Below, piece after piece: positions 33,898 to 45,149 of a stretch of DNA of 64,000 nucleotides; position 1 is the first letter of the stretch, and each line of letters opens with the position of its first letter. The position numbers and the translations under genes are program-made. The notes beneath the pieces are model-generated. The model searched no databases. It was not told the origin of the DNA and saw only the letters and a list, made by a program, of their open reading frames with translations. The DNA is from Siphonodentalium dalli (Eukaryota; Mollusca; Scaphopoda; Gadilida; Siphonodentaliidae), in the NCBI GenBank assembly GCA_032622095.1, contig CP136065.1:53563949-53627948 (forward strand). The letters are read 5' to 3'.

Positions 33898-34391
33898 CAG
33901 GGATTTTTCTGTCTATTTTGGGAATGGGTCCGGGTCCCTTCGAATTGGGAAAAATGTGTCTTTACAGACCAAAATTGGGAATTTTCCATGTTTTAGAAAA
34001 AGCCATGGACACCAAACTTCGACAAGTATTTACTATACACCTGTTTTATATAAATCAGCAATATATTTAGAGTTATCCTCCCTCTTTCATAAATGCGCTG
34101 ACTGATAGAGGGGAGGTAATTCGCATGTTAAGCTAATACATGTAGTTAGGTCGTCGCGTGTACATTATACGATGCAGGCTCCCGCTGATTTACTACGGGT
34201 TTTCAGCTGTTTATCGATCGACTGAGTACGAAACATCGGAAAAAATTGATAATTATTCAATAAGCCCGATGGTATTATATACCTGCCTGCAATTGGGCAT
34301 TTGGTGGTTGAAAATTGGGAATAAAGGTGCCTTTTTCACATTGGGAATGGGCCAGAATACCGGACCCTGAGGACACTTAAAAAAATCCCTG
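33898..34391. mobile_element. Short TIR element with CAGGGATTTTT ends
   Basis: Starts CAGGGATTTTT and ends AAAAAAATCCCTG, flanked by TAATC on both sides (33893-33897 and 34392-34396). Internal inverted motif TTGGGAATGGGTCC / TTGGGAATGGGCC. The ends look hAT-like, but the visible duplication is 5 bp, not 8, so the class is open. Confidence 0.7.
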
Positions 34392-34395
34392 TAAT

Positions 34396-34560
34396 CCATT
34401 GTTTCGCTTAAGCCAGTAATCAGATCGCCTGTAGTCCTTGAGCGTTCAAGTCAGGACATCTGATCCATTGTTCCGCTGAAGCCAGTAATCCGAATTCCGA
34501 ACTGGCTAATTGCTGGAGTGTTCGAGTCAGGACATCTGATCAATGTGATTCCGCCGGCAG
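34396..34560. repeat. Degenerate tandem duplication
   Basis: CCATTGTTTCGCTTAAGCC and CCATTGTTCCGCTGAAGCC begin two related units of about 75 bases. Both contain AGTCAGGACATCTGATC. Confidence 0.75.
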
Positions 34561-34833
34561 TAAGGAACAGTGTTTGCAAAGTTCTTATTAATCTTAACAT
34601 CCCTACCAATTATAACTTATAAGTGATTTACGCTTAAGCATAAGTGAATTACGCTAAAGCGTAAATGATTTATGCTTAAGTGTGATCAGCTAATAAATGT
34701 GAAAATGACCTCCCATAAATTTGTGCATGCTCCAAATAATACTGACATCTAAATAGTATGAAAATAATTTGAATGATCTTGAAAGAAGTAAAACCACGAC
34801 AGGGGATAGCATACCGGGTATATAGTATATACC

Positions 34834-36595
34834 GGACCTCCTATTTACCGAGAACAACCGAGAACAACCGAGAACAAGTCCAAAATTAATAAATAAGTCA
34901 TAATAATGTCCAAGTATAGTGTATATATCACTCTTAAGTAGATATTGTACCATATTTGACCATTTAAATGACATATATGTTGTTATTTTACGTATACCGA
35001 GAACTTGAAACGTCGCCGTCATGTTCTCGGCTGGCGGTAACACAAAGGCATAAGTCGTGCCTAAGTGTTAATTAACGGGACCTGGGTCTGTTTGGTGATT
35101 AGAATTAATTGAGTTGTGTACACTAATATGTGTTACTGTTTGTTAATCACTGCGATGTGTGAGTGCATAACATGGTAGGTGAGAAATATATTAAAGAAAT
35201 AATTACAACTGATGCAAAAAAAACCACGTTCTGTAATCTGTCACTTGGAAGAACAAATCCTACTTCTCAAATCAGCAATTGAATCTGGATCTATAATTGG
35301 TATCGACGGAACATTTAATCTTGCATCTTGCTGTGTAACAACTATTATGTTTAAAAACCCTAATATTATAAGGAAATCAACTTCAGATCCACCAATACTT
35401 TTAGGACCTTTATTTTTGCATTGGGATGGTACTTTTTAATCTTACCATCGGTTTTTATCTTATTTATCAAGTAAATTAGCAGGCATTTCACAAGATAAAG
35501 TAACATTTGGAACTAGTGATGAATTGTAACTTGTGAATGCCATAACATCTTATTTTCCAAACAGCATGCATACAAGTTATGCACACGCCATCTTAAGGAC
35601 AATCATCTCCATAATCTAAAAAAGACCGACAATGACGAGACTGTGCAAAAAGTGATCAATAAGGTTTTCAATACAAAGACTGGACTTCTGACAATGACAG
35701 ACATATGATGAGACAGAAGCTGACATGCTTACGCAAAACAGACGATATTTGACAAATTCATTCATGTCGAGATTACGAACTAAAATATTTGACGCTCGAA
35801 AGCAAAATAAAAACATTCCTAAATTTTGGACTAATAACAATTGTGAATCAATGAATAATATAATATTAATATTATTAAATTATCAACCGATTGGAAAATA
35901 TTAAAACTCCCAGACTTAACAGACAGACTTTATGAAATTGTAAATGATCAACTCAGGGATATTAGAAGTGCGCTGCACTCAACTGATGACTTTCAGTTAG
36001 CGGAAAAATTCAAAGTAAGACATCAAATTTGGGTAAACTTGCCACCGGAACGAAGATAATTTTTAGACGTCTAAAACAAATTCTACAATTCATATCAGCG
36101 CCTTCGATTGTTTTGCTATCAACAGCCGAAAAAAAAAGTCCCAAAGGGCAATGTCACACACTCCCATTAGATGGGGTAAATGTGCCGAGTCTCAAAAAGT
36201 GGAGCTCGAGTGCTGTAATAAGTGAAACATCACAAGCACTTTAAACAAAACATAGGGGCACGTTGTCTGCCGGTCCAAAGCCCGGATAAAAGCTGATGGA
36301 AGTTTAAATTCGTGTCAACCGAGAAGACACTACAAACCGAGAACAAGCTTAATTATCAAACCGAGAAGACACTACAAACCGAGAACAAGCTTAATTAATT
36401 AAGCCGATACGCTGTATGTTAAACGAGATCGTCGCTCGGTGGCGCTTACAATTTGTTAACAATATGTCGGTTAAATGCATAAAAGTAAACATTTTAATGA
36501 AAATATTGATGTCTACTGTAGATATATCAAATAAAACACTATATTTAATGTATATAAGGCATTTTAAACCTTGTTCTCGGTAAATAGGGTGACCC
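34834..36595 (+). mobile_element. MULE-like DNA transposon with TIRs and 9-bp target duplication
   Basis: The 1762-bp element has ends GGACCTCCTATTTACCGAG and CTCGGTAAATAGGGTGACC. A 9-bp flanking duplication is GTATATACC (34825-34833) and GTATATACA (36596-36604), with one mismatch. Subterminal CCGAGAACAA repeats occur inside both ends. The interior is a broken transposase gene (35212-36060). A 9-bp duplication fits the Mutator-like superfamily. Confidence 0.82.
35212..36060 (+). pseudogene. Degenerate MULE-like transposase
   Basis: Successive frames encode IIGIDGTFNLASCCVT, PPILLGPLFLHWDGTF, then SYHRFLSYLSSKL and FGTSDEL. Next come LCTRHLKDN, later FWTNNNCESMNNI and LPDLTDRLYEIVNDQL. This order (D-x-TFNL, LGPxxxH, CTRHLK, NNNCES) is what I know from a family of invertebrate MULE-type transposases. 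In-frame stops (after WDGTF and after SDEL) and frame changes (before CTRHLK and before WTNNN) show it is dead. It is far shorter than an intact transposase, and the element cannot be autonomous. Confidence 0.7.
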
Positions 36596-36877
36596 GTATA
36601 TACATGTACATGTAGGCTGCCGAGTTAAGAATATGGTTGAGTTGACATAATTAACTCAGACTGTTTGACACAGTGTATACTGTCATTACAATTACATTAA
36701 ATTAGTTTATTCTCTTAACACTCATATTGTACAATTGTATGAGTATTGAGACACAACGTTCGAAGTTTACCCAGTTTTACGTTTATTATGAACTAGGTCA
36801 GTGGGTGAGCCACCGATCGATCTTTATTTTGGGATTCGAGACCTGATTTTGGGATCCCTGACCTGTTGAAAGTTGAG

Positions 36878-37830
36878 GGTGCGACGATTTGCAGTAGGTC
36901 CCTATTTGCGGAGGTCACTTTGCGGAGGTCCCCCGAATTCGCGGAGGTCCCCTAAAATGGGCAAAATATGTTGATTTTAATGAGGGAACGGGTGCGTATA
37001 TGTCAATTGATACGTATTTTAAACAAATAACGACACGATCATCATAATAGTGGTTTGTTCTATCAATTATATATGCGCCGAGTTCACTTGGTGCAAATCA
37101 AACGGCGATAAATATTCACTATATAGATCTATATGTCCTCGTATGCCAGAAGGACTCCTTAAATTTGTGAATAAGATGAAGAATATTTATTAGATGTTAT
37201 TTATTAAGTCAATCAAATAATATTATTCATTAGCTAGCGCCTATATATACACACTCCGCGCGCGCGGAGATTGCTGCGTGGGTGTCCTGCATGGTCACGC
37301 AAATTAAATCGCGGAGATCCCCTAAAATGGGCATAATATGTTGATTTTAATGAGGGAACGGGTGCGTATATGTCAATTGATACGTATTTTAAACAAATAA
37401 CGACACGATCATCATAATAGTGGTTTTTTCAATTGATACATATTTTAAACAAATAACTACACGATCATCATAATAGTGGTTTGTTCTATCAATTATATAT
37501 GCGCCGAGTTCACTTGGTGATCTAATAAATATTCATCTTATTCACAAATTAATTTAAGGAGTCCTTCTGGCATACGAGGACATATAGATCTATATAGTGA
37601 ATATTTATCGCCATTTGATTTGCACCAAGTGAACTCGGCACATTGATAGAACAAACCACTATTATGAATATGATGATCGTGTCGTTATTTGTTTAAAATA
37701 CGTATCAATTGACATAAACGCACCTCATTAAAATCAACATATTTCGCCCATTTTAGGGGACTTCCGCGAATTCGGGGGACCTCCGCAAAGTGACCTCCGC
37801 AAATAGGGACCTACTGCAAATCGTCACACC
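36878..37830. mobile_element. Foldback element with perfect 10-bp target duplication
   Basis: The 953-bp element is flanked by GAAAGTTGAG at 36868-36877 and 37831-37840. Arms over 300 bases start GGTGCGACGATTTGC on the left and end inverted on the right. They include the repeated motif GCGGAGGTCCCC. Part of the left arm is duplicated in the centre (about 37310-37510). A 9-10-bp duplication with long arms suggests a non-autonomous MULE-like element. No coding content. Confidence 0.88.
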
Positions 37831-38049
37831 GAAAGTTGAGATCACTGTCACCTGTTTCTGCAACAACTGCAGCTGTAGATGATAATGTGTACTTGAGTAG
37901 GAATGCCCCTGCTCCTGTGTTCTTGTTATTTGAAGTCATTATAAGAGTCAGCAATTCTTATATCTTGCGCCATTTATGCAGAAAAAATGTTGTCACGTGT
38001 TCGGTAAGTCTGTTTGTAAACAAACCTAACTCCACGAAGGGAAGATAAG

Positions 38050-39480
38050 TCGGTAGAATACTTGCACTTTCTTGTAAGGTGCTTGAAGGGTGGGCGCCCG
38101 AGTTCTCATCAAAATTCCTTCAGTATTAAATTCGGACCAAATAGAGCGAATAAATCTAACATATATTGATAAATTCTATCAACATACGGTTATCAAAGTC
38201 GCCCAACGCCACATAAATCCTAACCAACTCTTAGTCGCACCTGTTGAAAATGTCCTCTTACAGTGCATAGCCCCGTGGTGACCCCCGAAAATATCTTAGT
38301 TATGACAACAACAAATAGTTCCATATAGATCTTTCCATGTGAATTATTACAGATAACTATTAAGTTAGTTTTTAGAAAATTACAATATGTAGTGAATAGA
38401 GAATGGGATTTTCAAACTTAAGATGCGATTTTAAATTCAGGAAAGGATATATTTATCGAATGGCGTAATGAATACATAAAAACACTTGTTGAGTGTTACA
38501 AATCCAAGATGGAGGCTGTCGCTAAAATACGATTTTAAGGCGACGGCCAACGATGAATTACCATTTTCCAAGAATGCCTGCGTAAAGGTAGAACTCGTGA
38601 CATATAGTGGTATTCTGTATAAGTAATTCTTTCAGCCAAGCCCATTGCCAATGTGATTGGAACGCGTTTACAAGAAATATAGCATTTTCTGTCTCTTCGA
38701 AAACTGGGATTTTCCAGACTTTTCGACAGCATTCATTGATTCAATTTCAAAAAATTACAAAACTTTGGTAAACATCATGACTGTAAGACTTATCTCTGAT
38801 TCCCTTACTACTCTTCCTTTACCTATACAGCTTAGCATGATGAAAAGTTGTGAATATGTGGCAACACTACTCTCACACTGACGTTCCTAAATTGGAACAG
38901 GAAGTTGATTTTTTAATTTTTATTCACAGAACTTTAAAGATATCAATGAGTAATTGAGTTACTTCCTGGTTCGTGTATTCATGTCTAAGTCAGCACCACC
39001 CATTGCTTCATTGCACTCTGCAAGTTAAAACACACAGACCTTCTCAAATAAGTGTCCCTCTCGACCGCGTTGAGAATTGACCATCACTCAGCATCAGCGC
39101 GGTTCATGTGTTAACGCAATGCGGTCGTAACGTTATTCCAACGCGGTTCGTGAATTTTCTCACCGCGGTCGAGGTAATCGTCAACGCAGTCGAGGTAACC
39201 GTCAACTCAACATAACGTGGTCGGCATGACCGTCAACGCAACATAATGTGGTCAGCATAACCATCAACGCAACAAACGCTGTCGAGATAACCTCAACGAA
39301 AAGGAACGTTGCAAGATAATATAATACCGTACAATGTTTTTTGGCGTGGTGGGAGGCATGGATAATGCATGATTGATTGGTGTTAAATGTTTTACATTTT
39401 CAATTGAATTTTTCCGGAATAAGCTAATAAATAAATGTAGATCGCATTGATCGCGCTACACGAAATTAATAGAGATGCAA
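38050..39480. other. Mostly unassigned sequence with one degenerate short tandem repeat
   Basis: At about 39060-39310 there is a degenerate repeat of CGTCAACGCA, GGTCGAGGTAA and AACATAATGTGGTC-like words. I see no gene with splice context in the rest. Confidence 0.4.
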
Positions 39481-39804
39481 TTAAAGGGGTACTGTACACA
39501 GAGATACTCAATTTTTTTATTTACTCCCATTGACATAACTTTCAAGTTAGATTTCGTGTTATATGAGTTTCGTATAAACCTAATTTAGCAACGAAAATAT
39601 TGATCTTGGAAATAAAAATATTACGATTTCAAACTACGCGCCATGTTTTGACCTTCACCGGAGAAGACGCAGGTTGCAGGATGAACCGGAAGTTCAATTG
39701 ATGCCTGCAATCTCTTCCATCGAACATCTCACCCCCTATAAAAATACTTGACGCTTTATAATGAATCTTGTTTCTTCTCTTTTTTCCCAAATTGGTTATA
39801 GCGG

Positions 39805-39904
39805 NNNNNNNNNNNNNNNNNNNNNNNNNNNNNNNNNNNNNNNNNNNNNNNNNNNNNNNNNNNNNNNNNNNNNNNNNNNNNNNNNNNNNNNNNNNNNNNN
39901 NNNN
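39805..39904. other. Assembly gap (100 N)
   Basis: Exactly 100 Ns, a conventional gap of unknown size. Open frames spanning it are meaningless. Confidence 0.99.
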
Positions 39905-41270
39905 CACTGCCTCTATATGGCAGTGCCAGTATACACCATCCCTATATATGCGCCTGCTTTACGTTAATGATATTATACTAGAGACAAGGGGAACAGAAGA
40001 AAATTTCCTTGATTTATCATCGCTCGGAAATCAGACAAATTTAGCCTATTTATCCCGAGCAATGTTATCGATATCACCATTGGTGTGTCGACGAAGTCAC
40101 GAAGGATTCCTTTTTCAATCAATGCAACAAGCACCCCTCACTATCCATAGCATTCAATACATTTTTGACCAGCGAATATTGTCTGCAGAGCGGTTATTAT
40201 TGTTAGTAGTATCCACTTGATTTTAGAGTTATCCATCTTACAACCGCAATTTGTCTGTTTTTAGCACGTGGTCCTCGAAAAGATGGGGCCACAAACAATA
40301 GAAACAGCACATTTCAAACATCAATATCTAATCACTCTGAGCTTTGATGGGTGGGTTCCTCGACTGGAATCAAATATTTTTACCCCCCGAAGCCAAAGAA
40401 ATAGTAATATAGGAGCGTCTGATCGGATCGAGTACCTTTAACTGATCAGTCAATACTGAGACCTATATGTGTTTGTTGTTTGTTTGATCACTTTTTAATT
40501 ATAAAAAGCTGAATGGTGGTGAATTTTGGAGAATCATACCATATCGCCATATTGATTGAGCTGGATCAACCTGGATTTTTACTGGAGACAATATTTGGTG
40601 GTCAAAAAGTTATTGAATGCTATGGGTAGAAATGGAGTAGAGGGGCACTTGATTATATTGAAAGAGGAATCCTTTGCCGAAACCCACCCATGTCGATATC
40701 GATACTATTGCTTGGATAAATTAGCTAAGTTTGCCCAATGTCTGAGCAATGGAAAGCTTATTTTAATGCATGTTTTAATGGCATGGTTAATGTTTCGGGT
40801 TTTTTTTGGCAATATTATAAAAGTGATAACTTGGCTTGAAGGAATATTGCGGATTGTCTCCCCGAGGAACCAAGATATTGGTTCAAGGGGAGACTATCTG
40901 CAATGTTTGCCTCAAAACAGGCATCATTTTGTTGTCGTTATATCAAATAGACATGTTCCTACAGTTGTGGCTGATTATTAATGGGTTTCTAGAACTGTCA
41001 GTTGTACTTTTGCTGCCTTTATCATTGATTAAATTCCCAATATAAGATGATGAAACACCTGCGAAATGTTTGTTGTCAGCAACAACAGCATCCATGTTGA
41101 AATAATTTGACTAAGAGTTGCATTGGCAGCAGGTTTTCCCAAAATTTCTGGAAAAGTTTAAATAATCTAAAATATTCGAGTCTCTGAAGATTCTGAACTA
41201 ATGGTACTATCCTGGGAATGGGGAATATTCTATGAGTTTCTGCCTCAGAGTACCCATAGTGATGATAGTG
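39905..41270. other. No gene recognised; one imperfect hairpin
   Basis: An imperfect hairpin at about 40849-40902 has stems GTCTCCCC / GGGGAGAC and GGAACCAA / TTGGTTC. A 141-codon open frame at 40556-40981 spans it and has no recognisable domain. Confidence 0.35.
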
Positions 41271-41273
41271 TCA

Positions 41274-41474
41274 TCGATAACAAACAGATTCCAATTGACA
41301 AAATCCACAGGAGAGCCATACACATGTATAGGTAATTTCCAACCTGAGGCCTGCTTGTAAAATATATGCATCAAACTGATCAAAATATTGTATTCTAAAG
41401 AAGGCTCCTGACTGCTTCTTGGCGACCACATAGCAGGACTCAAAATCTTCATCTGTCCACCTGTCACTGACAGG
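41274..41474 (-). other. Possible orphan exon
   Basis: An open frame on the minus strand reads DRWTDEDFESCYVVAKKQSG followed by AFFRIQYFDQFDAYILQAGL before a TGA. The composition looks protein-like: acidic and aromatic, without low complexity. GACCTGTCAG just upstream could be an acceptor. I do not recognise the family and no clear donor stands out, so this could be a decayed exon or chance. Confidence 0.25.
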
Positions 41475-41644
41475 TCACAGCTTATGGTGACAAGTAGATT
41501 TTTGTTGTACCTACACTTATGGCATGTGACCCTGTCACCTACATGTATGACACCTCACATTAATGAGAGGTGCAACCTTACTGTTAGTCTTTAAGCTTAT
41601 GTTGGGAAGGTAGAATAATACCTACTGTACATGTACATATATGT

Positions 41645-42420
41645 ACAAGCCTGTGTTTAGTGTGCCTGTCATTTGAAGAAGGGGGGATTTTAGTGACGCT
41701 ATCCCACATTAACCCACTTGGGACCTCATTCTGCATGGCCTCATCTGCTATGGGAGACATAGACTCAGATTGAAGTTCCCAAATGGTGAATATTGTGATG
41801 TACATGTACACACATTGGGAACCTCGATAATTGAATGTCATCTGCCCTTTTGGGGATACAGAGAAACTAAACTAAAAAGAAATAGAATCTATGTGAAGAA
41901 ATTTCTATAGAGATTTAATAATAAAGTTTCTGCAGAAGATGAGGTCCCCAGAGGGTGAATTTGGTGATGCTAGCCCACTATGCAGGATAGTGTCACTAAA
42001 TTTAACCTCTGGGACCTCATTCTGCAAATGACAAGCACACTTAACCCTTTACCCAACAAACCGGCCAAAACCGGCCAAATAAAGCTTCAACAGCCTAAAA
42101 TATCTTTGGTCTGTCTCAATAGAACCATACAAATATGGATATCATTGGAACCGGCTCCTTGACCACATTGTGATAGTTACAGTTAGCCCTGTGCCAATGC
42201 ATTCTCTTATATATGCGAGTCGACCACATATATAAGAGAATGCATTGGCCTAAAAAAAATCTTTTTTTTAACACTGTTTACCATTTTTTTTTACATTCTT
42301 TAACAATTTTATAATTTTTAATGTGTTAAGCCAATGCATTCTCCCATACATATATAAGAGAATGCATTGGCACAGGGCCCTTCTGTTGGGTAAAGGGTTA
42401 ACTCAGGCTTGGTGCAGTTA
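41645..42420. mobile_element. Foldback MITE family B interrupted by a TTAA element
   Basis: The left part runs 41645 to 42044 with the usual arms. The right end CTCAGGCTTGG resumes at 42402. Removing 42045-42397 and one TTAA restores CACACTTAACTCAGGC, the normal end of this family (CACACTAAACTCAGGC) with one base changed. Confidence 0.85.
42045..42397. mobile_element. TTAA-flanked piggyBac-like MITE (family P1), nested
   Basis: TTAA at 42041-42044 and 42398-42401; ends CCCTTTACCCAACA and TTGGGTAAAGGG. It is in opposite orientation to 27882-28273. Both hairpin modules A have lost their centres. Confidence 0.92.
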
Positions 42421-42445
42421 GGCCGCAACTGAAAATATTCATTTG

Positions 42446-42545
42446 CAGTCACCCTGCACACATTTTTCTGTATCTGTAGTCTCAGTGTAAACAAGTCACC
42501 CTGCACACATTTTTCTGTATCTGTAGTCTCAGTGTAAACAAGTCT
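42446..42545. repeat. Short tandem duplication
   Basis: AGTCACCCTGCACACATTTT recurs after about 46 bases with perfect copies of TCTGTATCTGTAGTCTCAG. Confidence 0.85.
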
Positions 42546-42549
42546 TTTT

Positions 42550-43260
42550 ATATATATATCGGTGCTCTCCAAGATTTAATTGACATAACGATAAATAACT
42601 GAATTTTTAATATGCCACTTTGTACCGGTACTTGTAGCACACACATAACATGCAAATAATGATACTCTCGAGATCCAAATAAACTTTTTGGTCAATATAA
42701 TCTCACCCATACAGTGCTTATTTGGACCCCTACATTTATTAATTTCTGGAGACTACAATTCTTCCATTTTCTCTTTCTAATCTAAATCTAATGAATTCTT
42801 TGTTTATGAAGTCAAATGCCATGGTACATGTACTAGCATCTTCTTACTCTGCGTGGGGATTATGGATGAATTTTGCTATTTTGTAATAGTCAGGTGCCTG
42901 GGAGCCAATGTCCTATAAAAATTGATATAACTTATCATCTTATTGACTGGATTCTAGTCCAAATTTTACGTACGTCAATTCAATGTTTGGTTATACGGTA
43001 CTCTAACAATTGTTAGAACCACCTACGCTGTTTCAGATTTCCCACCCCTACTTTTATTCCATCCCCACCCCTACTCTTATTTGATTCTGAGATATTTTCC
43101 ACCCCCCCCATACTTCCATACCTTTGTTTTATTTATCCCAAGTATACTTTGTATGTACATGTAGATAATTTTACATTTTGAACATAGCCATTTTTTGGCA
43201 TGCCTGCTGTATTTTCAATCATGTTTACAATTCTGACAAGCATGGAATTTCAATAATAAT
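42550..43260. other. No gene or clear repeat recognised
   Basis: AT-rich intergenic or intronic sequence; a pyrimidine-rich stretch occurs near 43030-43110. Confidence 0.35.
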
Positions 43261-43263
43261 TTG

Positions 43264-43853
43264 AGTTGGTGGGGGGGGGGGGGGGGTGGCGGGGGCTGGA
43301 GACCACCTTATATTATTATGGCCTTTGTGACCCACATGCAAGCCTGAGTTTAGTGTGCCTGTCATTTGCAGAATGAGGTCCTCAGAGGGTGAATTTAGTG
43401 AAGCTATCCCGCATAGTGGGCTGGCATCAACAAATTCAACCTCTGGGAATCTTATTCTGCTTAGGCCTCATCTTCTCTGGAAAGTTTCTTTATTATCAAA
43501 TTTCTATAGAAATTTCTTCACATTTATTCTATTTCTTTTTTAGTTTAGTTTCTCTATGTCCCCAAATTGGCAGATGACACATTGAATTATCGAGGTTCCC
43601 AATGGGTATACATCACAATATTCACCATTTGGGAACTTCAATCTGAGTCTATATCTCCCACAGCAGATGAGGCCATGCAGAATGAGGTGCCCGTATGGTG
43701 AATTTGGTGATGACAGCCCGCTATGTGGGATAGTGTCACTAAATTCAACCTCTGTGGACATCATTCTGCAATGACAGGCACACTAAACTCAGGCTTGCAT
43801 GTGGGTCACAAAGGCCATAATATAAGGTTTGTCACCAGCCCCACCCCCCACAC
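43264..43853. mobile_element. Foldback MITE family B with extended arms
   Basis: The arms are longer than in other copies. Outward of GCAAGCCTGAG they include GTGACCCACATGCAAGCC, TTATGGCCTTTGTGAC, CCTTATATTA and a G-rich/C-rich end (GGGGGCTGG on the left, CCAGCCCCACCCCCC on the right). The inner segments are typical of the family. Confidence 0.8.
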
Positions 43854-44102
43854 TAAACTCAGGCACACTAAACTCAGGCTTGCCCTCATGTGCAATATTT
43901 ACTAACTGATCCAATTCTACTGGTAGGTCATGCATAACGAACGTTCAATATATATACATGTACATGTATTGGGACAAACAGTGATGTATTTCAAGGTTAT
44001 GGGTATTTCAGGCAGCATATATTATTTAAAGGATTTACCTTTGAAGCTATTCATACTTATTGTGTACTGTGGCTTGATTATGCCGGTATTAACCCTTTCA
44101 TG

Positions 44103-44270
44103 ATGGGAACTGCGCTGGTGCAGCATTAAAGATCATGTGCCAGTGCATTCTCTTATATATGCCAGTCTTTCATAGGGAGCGTGCGCCTCGCAAATATAAG
44201 AGAATGCCAAATCAATGCCATTGTAAATAGTGTTGGGCCAGTGTATTCTCTTATATATATGTGAGGCTGT
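44103..44270. mobile_element. TTAA-type MITE (family P2), right end missing
   Basis: TTAA at 44099-44102 then CCCTTTCATGATGGGAAC, one hairpin module A (44139-44207) and the start of a second (44236). It is then lost. Confidence 0.7.
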
Positions 44271-44284
44271 TTTGCTGACACTTG

Positions 44285-44415
44285 GGTAGCTAAAGAAGAA
44301 GACGAAGTCCAGAGGACGTGGTCTTAAAAGGATTGCTGACTTGTTGACACTTAGCGTGACTAAGTGGGTAGCTGAAGAAGACGAAGTCCAGAGGACCTGG
44401 ACTTAGAAGACACTC
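44285..44415. repeat. Tandem duplication of about 80 bases
   Basis: GAAGACGAAGTCCAGAGGAC occurs near 44297 and 44377 with similar flanks (TTGACACTT, GGGTAGCT). Confidence 0.75.
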
Positions 44416-44696
44416 TGGACACAGCAGAATACAGAACTCAAGAAACAAGAATAAAAACTGAGGAATCAGCAGAATATAGAACATAAGAAACAAGAATAAT
44501 TCACACAATCCTTGGTGAAATTATAAATAAAGTATTTGAACTTAACTCTGGTTTCTCTATTTGTTAACTTAGTTCAAAAATAGGGTAGTGGTAGCCTGAA
44601 AAATGCAGAACTTCCAGGTCAATAATCTGTGCCTTACCCACAGGGATTTAGGACATCCTCCCTTTAATGCCGTGCACCCTTCGGTATGTTATAAAA

Positions 44697-45144
44697 GAGG
44701 GTATCACCCCCCTCCACCCTGAATCCTGAATACCAGATAATTTGGGGGGGTGAATCCTGAATACATGTTAAGAAATAATATGCGATAAATGACATACAAA
44801 TTGACTGTTTTAATATGAGACAGATACAAGCAGAAGTTACATAGACACATTATGATCCATTATACCTGACATGATATTGGAGTAGAGTATTATGGGCGTT
44901 ATGAGGCCGTTATGATACGATTAATGATACTTTATGATGGCATGGTGGTCGAATATGTCCAAGAAGCTATTCTACCCACTCATTCACTACGTAACTAGCA
45001 CAAAATATTATTTTGCGCCATCAAAACCTGCGTCCAAGATGTTTTGCTTGAACCCAAATACCAGCTAATTCCGGGGTATGAATTCCGCGTATGGCTTCAA
45101 AACACCCTGAATCCCGTGTACCGAAAAGGGGGGGTGATACCCTC
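44697..45144. mobile_element. 448-bp TIR element with GAGGGTATCACCCCCC ends
   Basis: Starts GAGGGTATCACCCCCC and ends GGGGGGTGATACCCTC. The duplicated flank is ATAAAA (44691-44696 and 45145-45150). A CACCCTGAATCC-like motif lies inside each end. The superfamily is not assigned. Confidence 0.8.
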
Positions 45145-45149
45145 ATAAA

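Noticed and set aside
39629-40220. Open frames running through the N stretch
   Set aside because: They exist only because Ns do not create stops.
40556-40981. 141-codon plus-strand open frame
   Set aside because: It spans a DNA hairpin, has no recognisable motif, and lies just after an assembly gap in AT-rich sequence.
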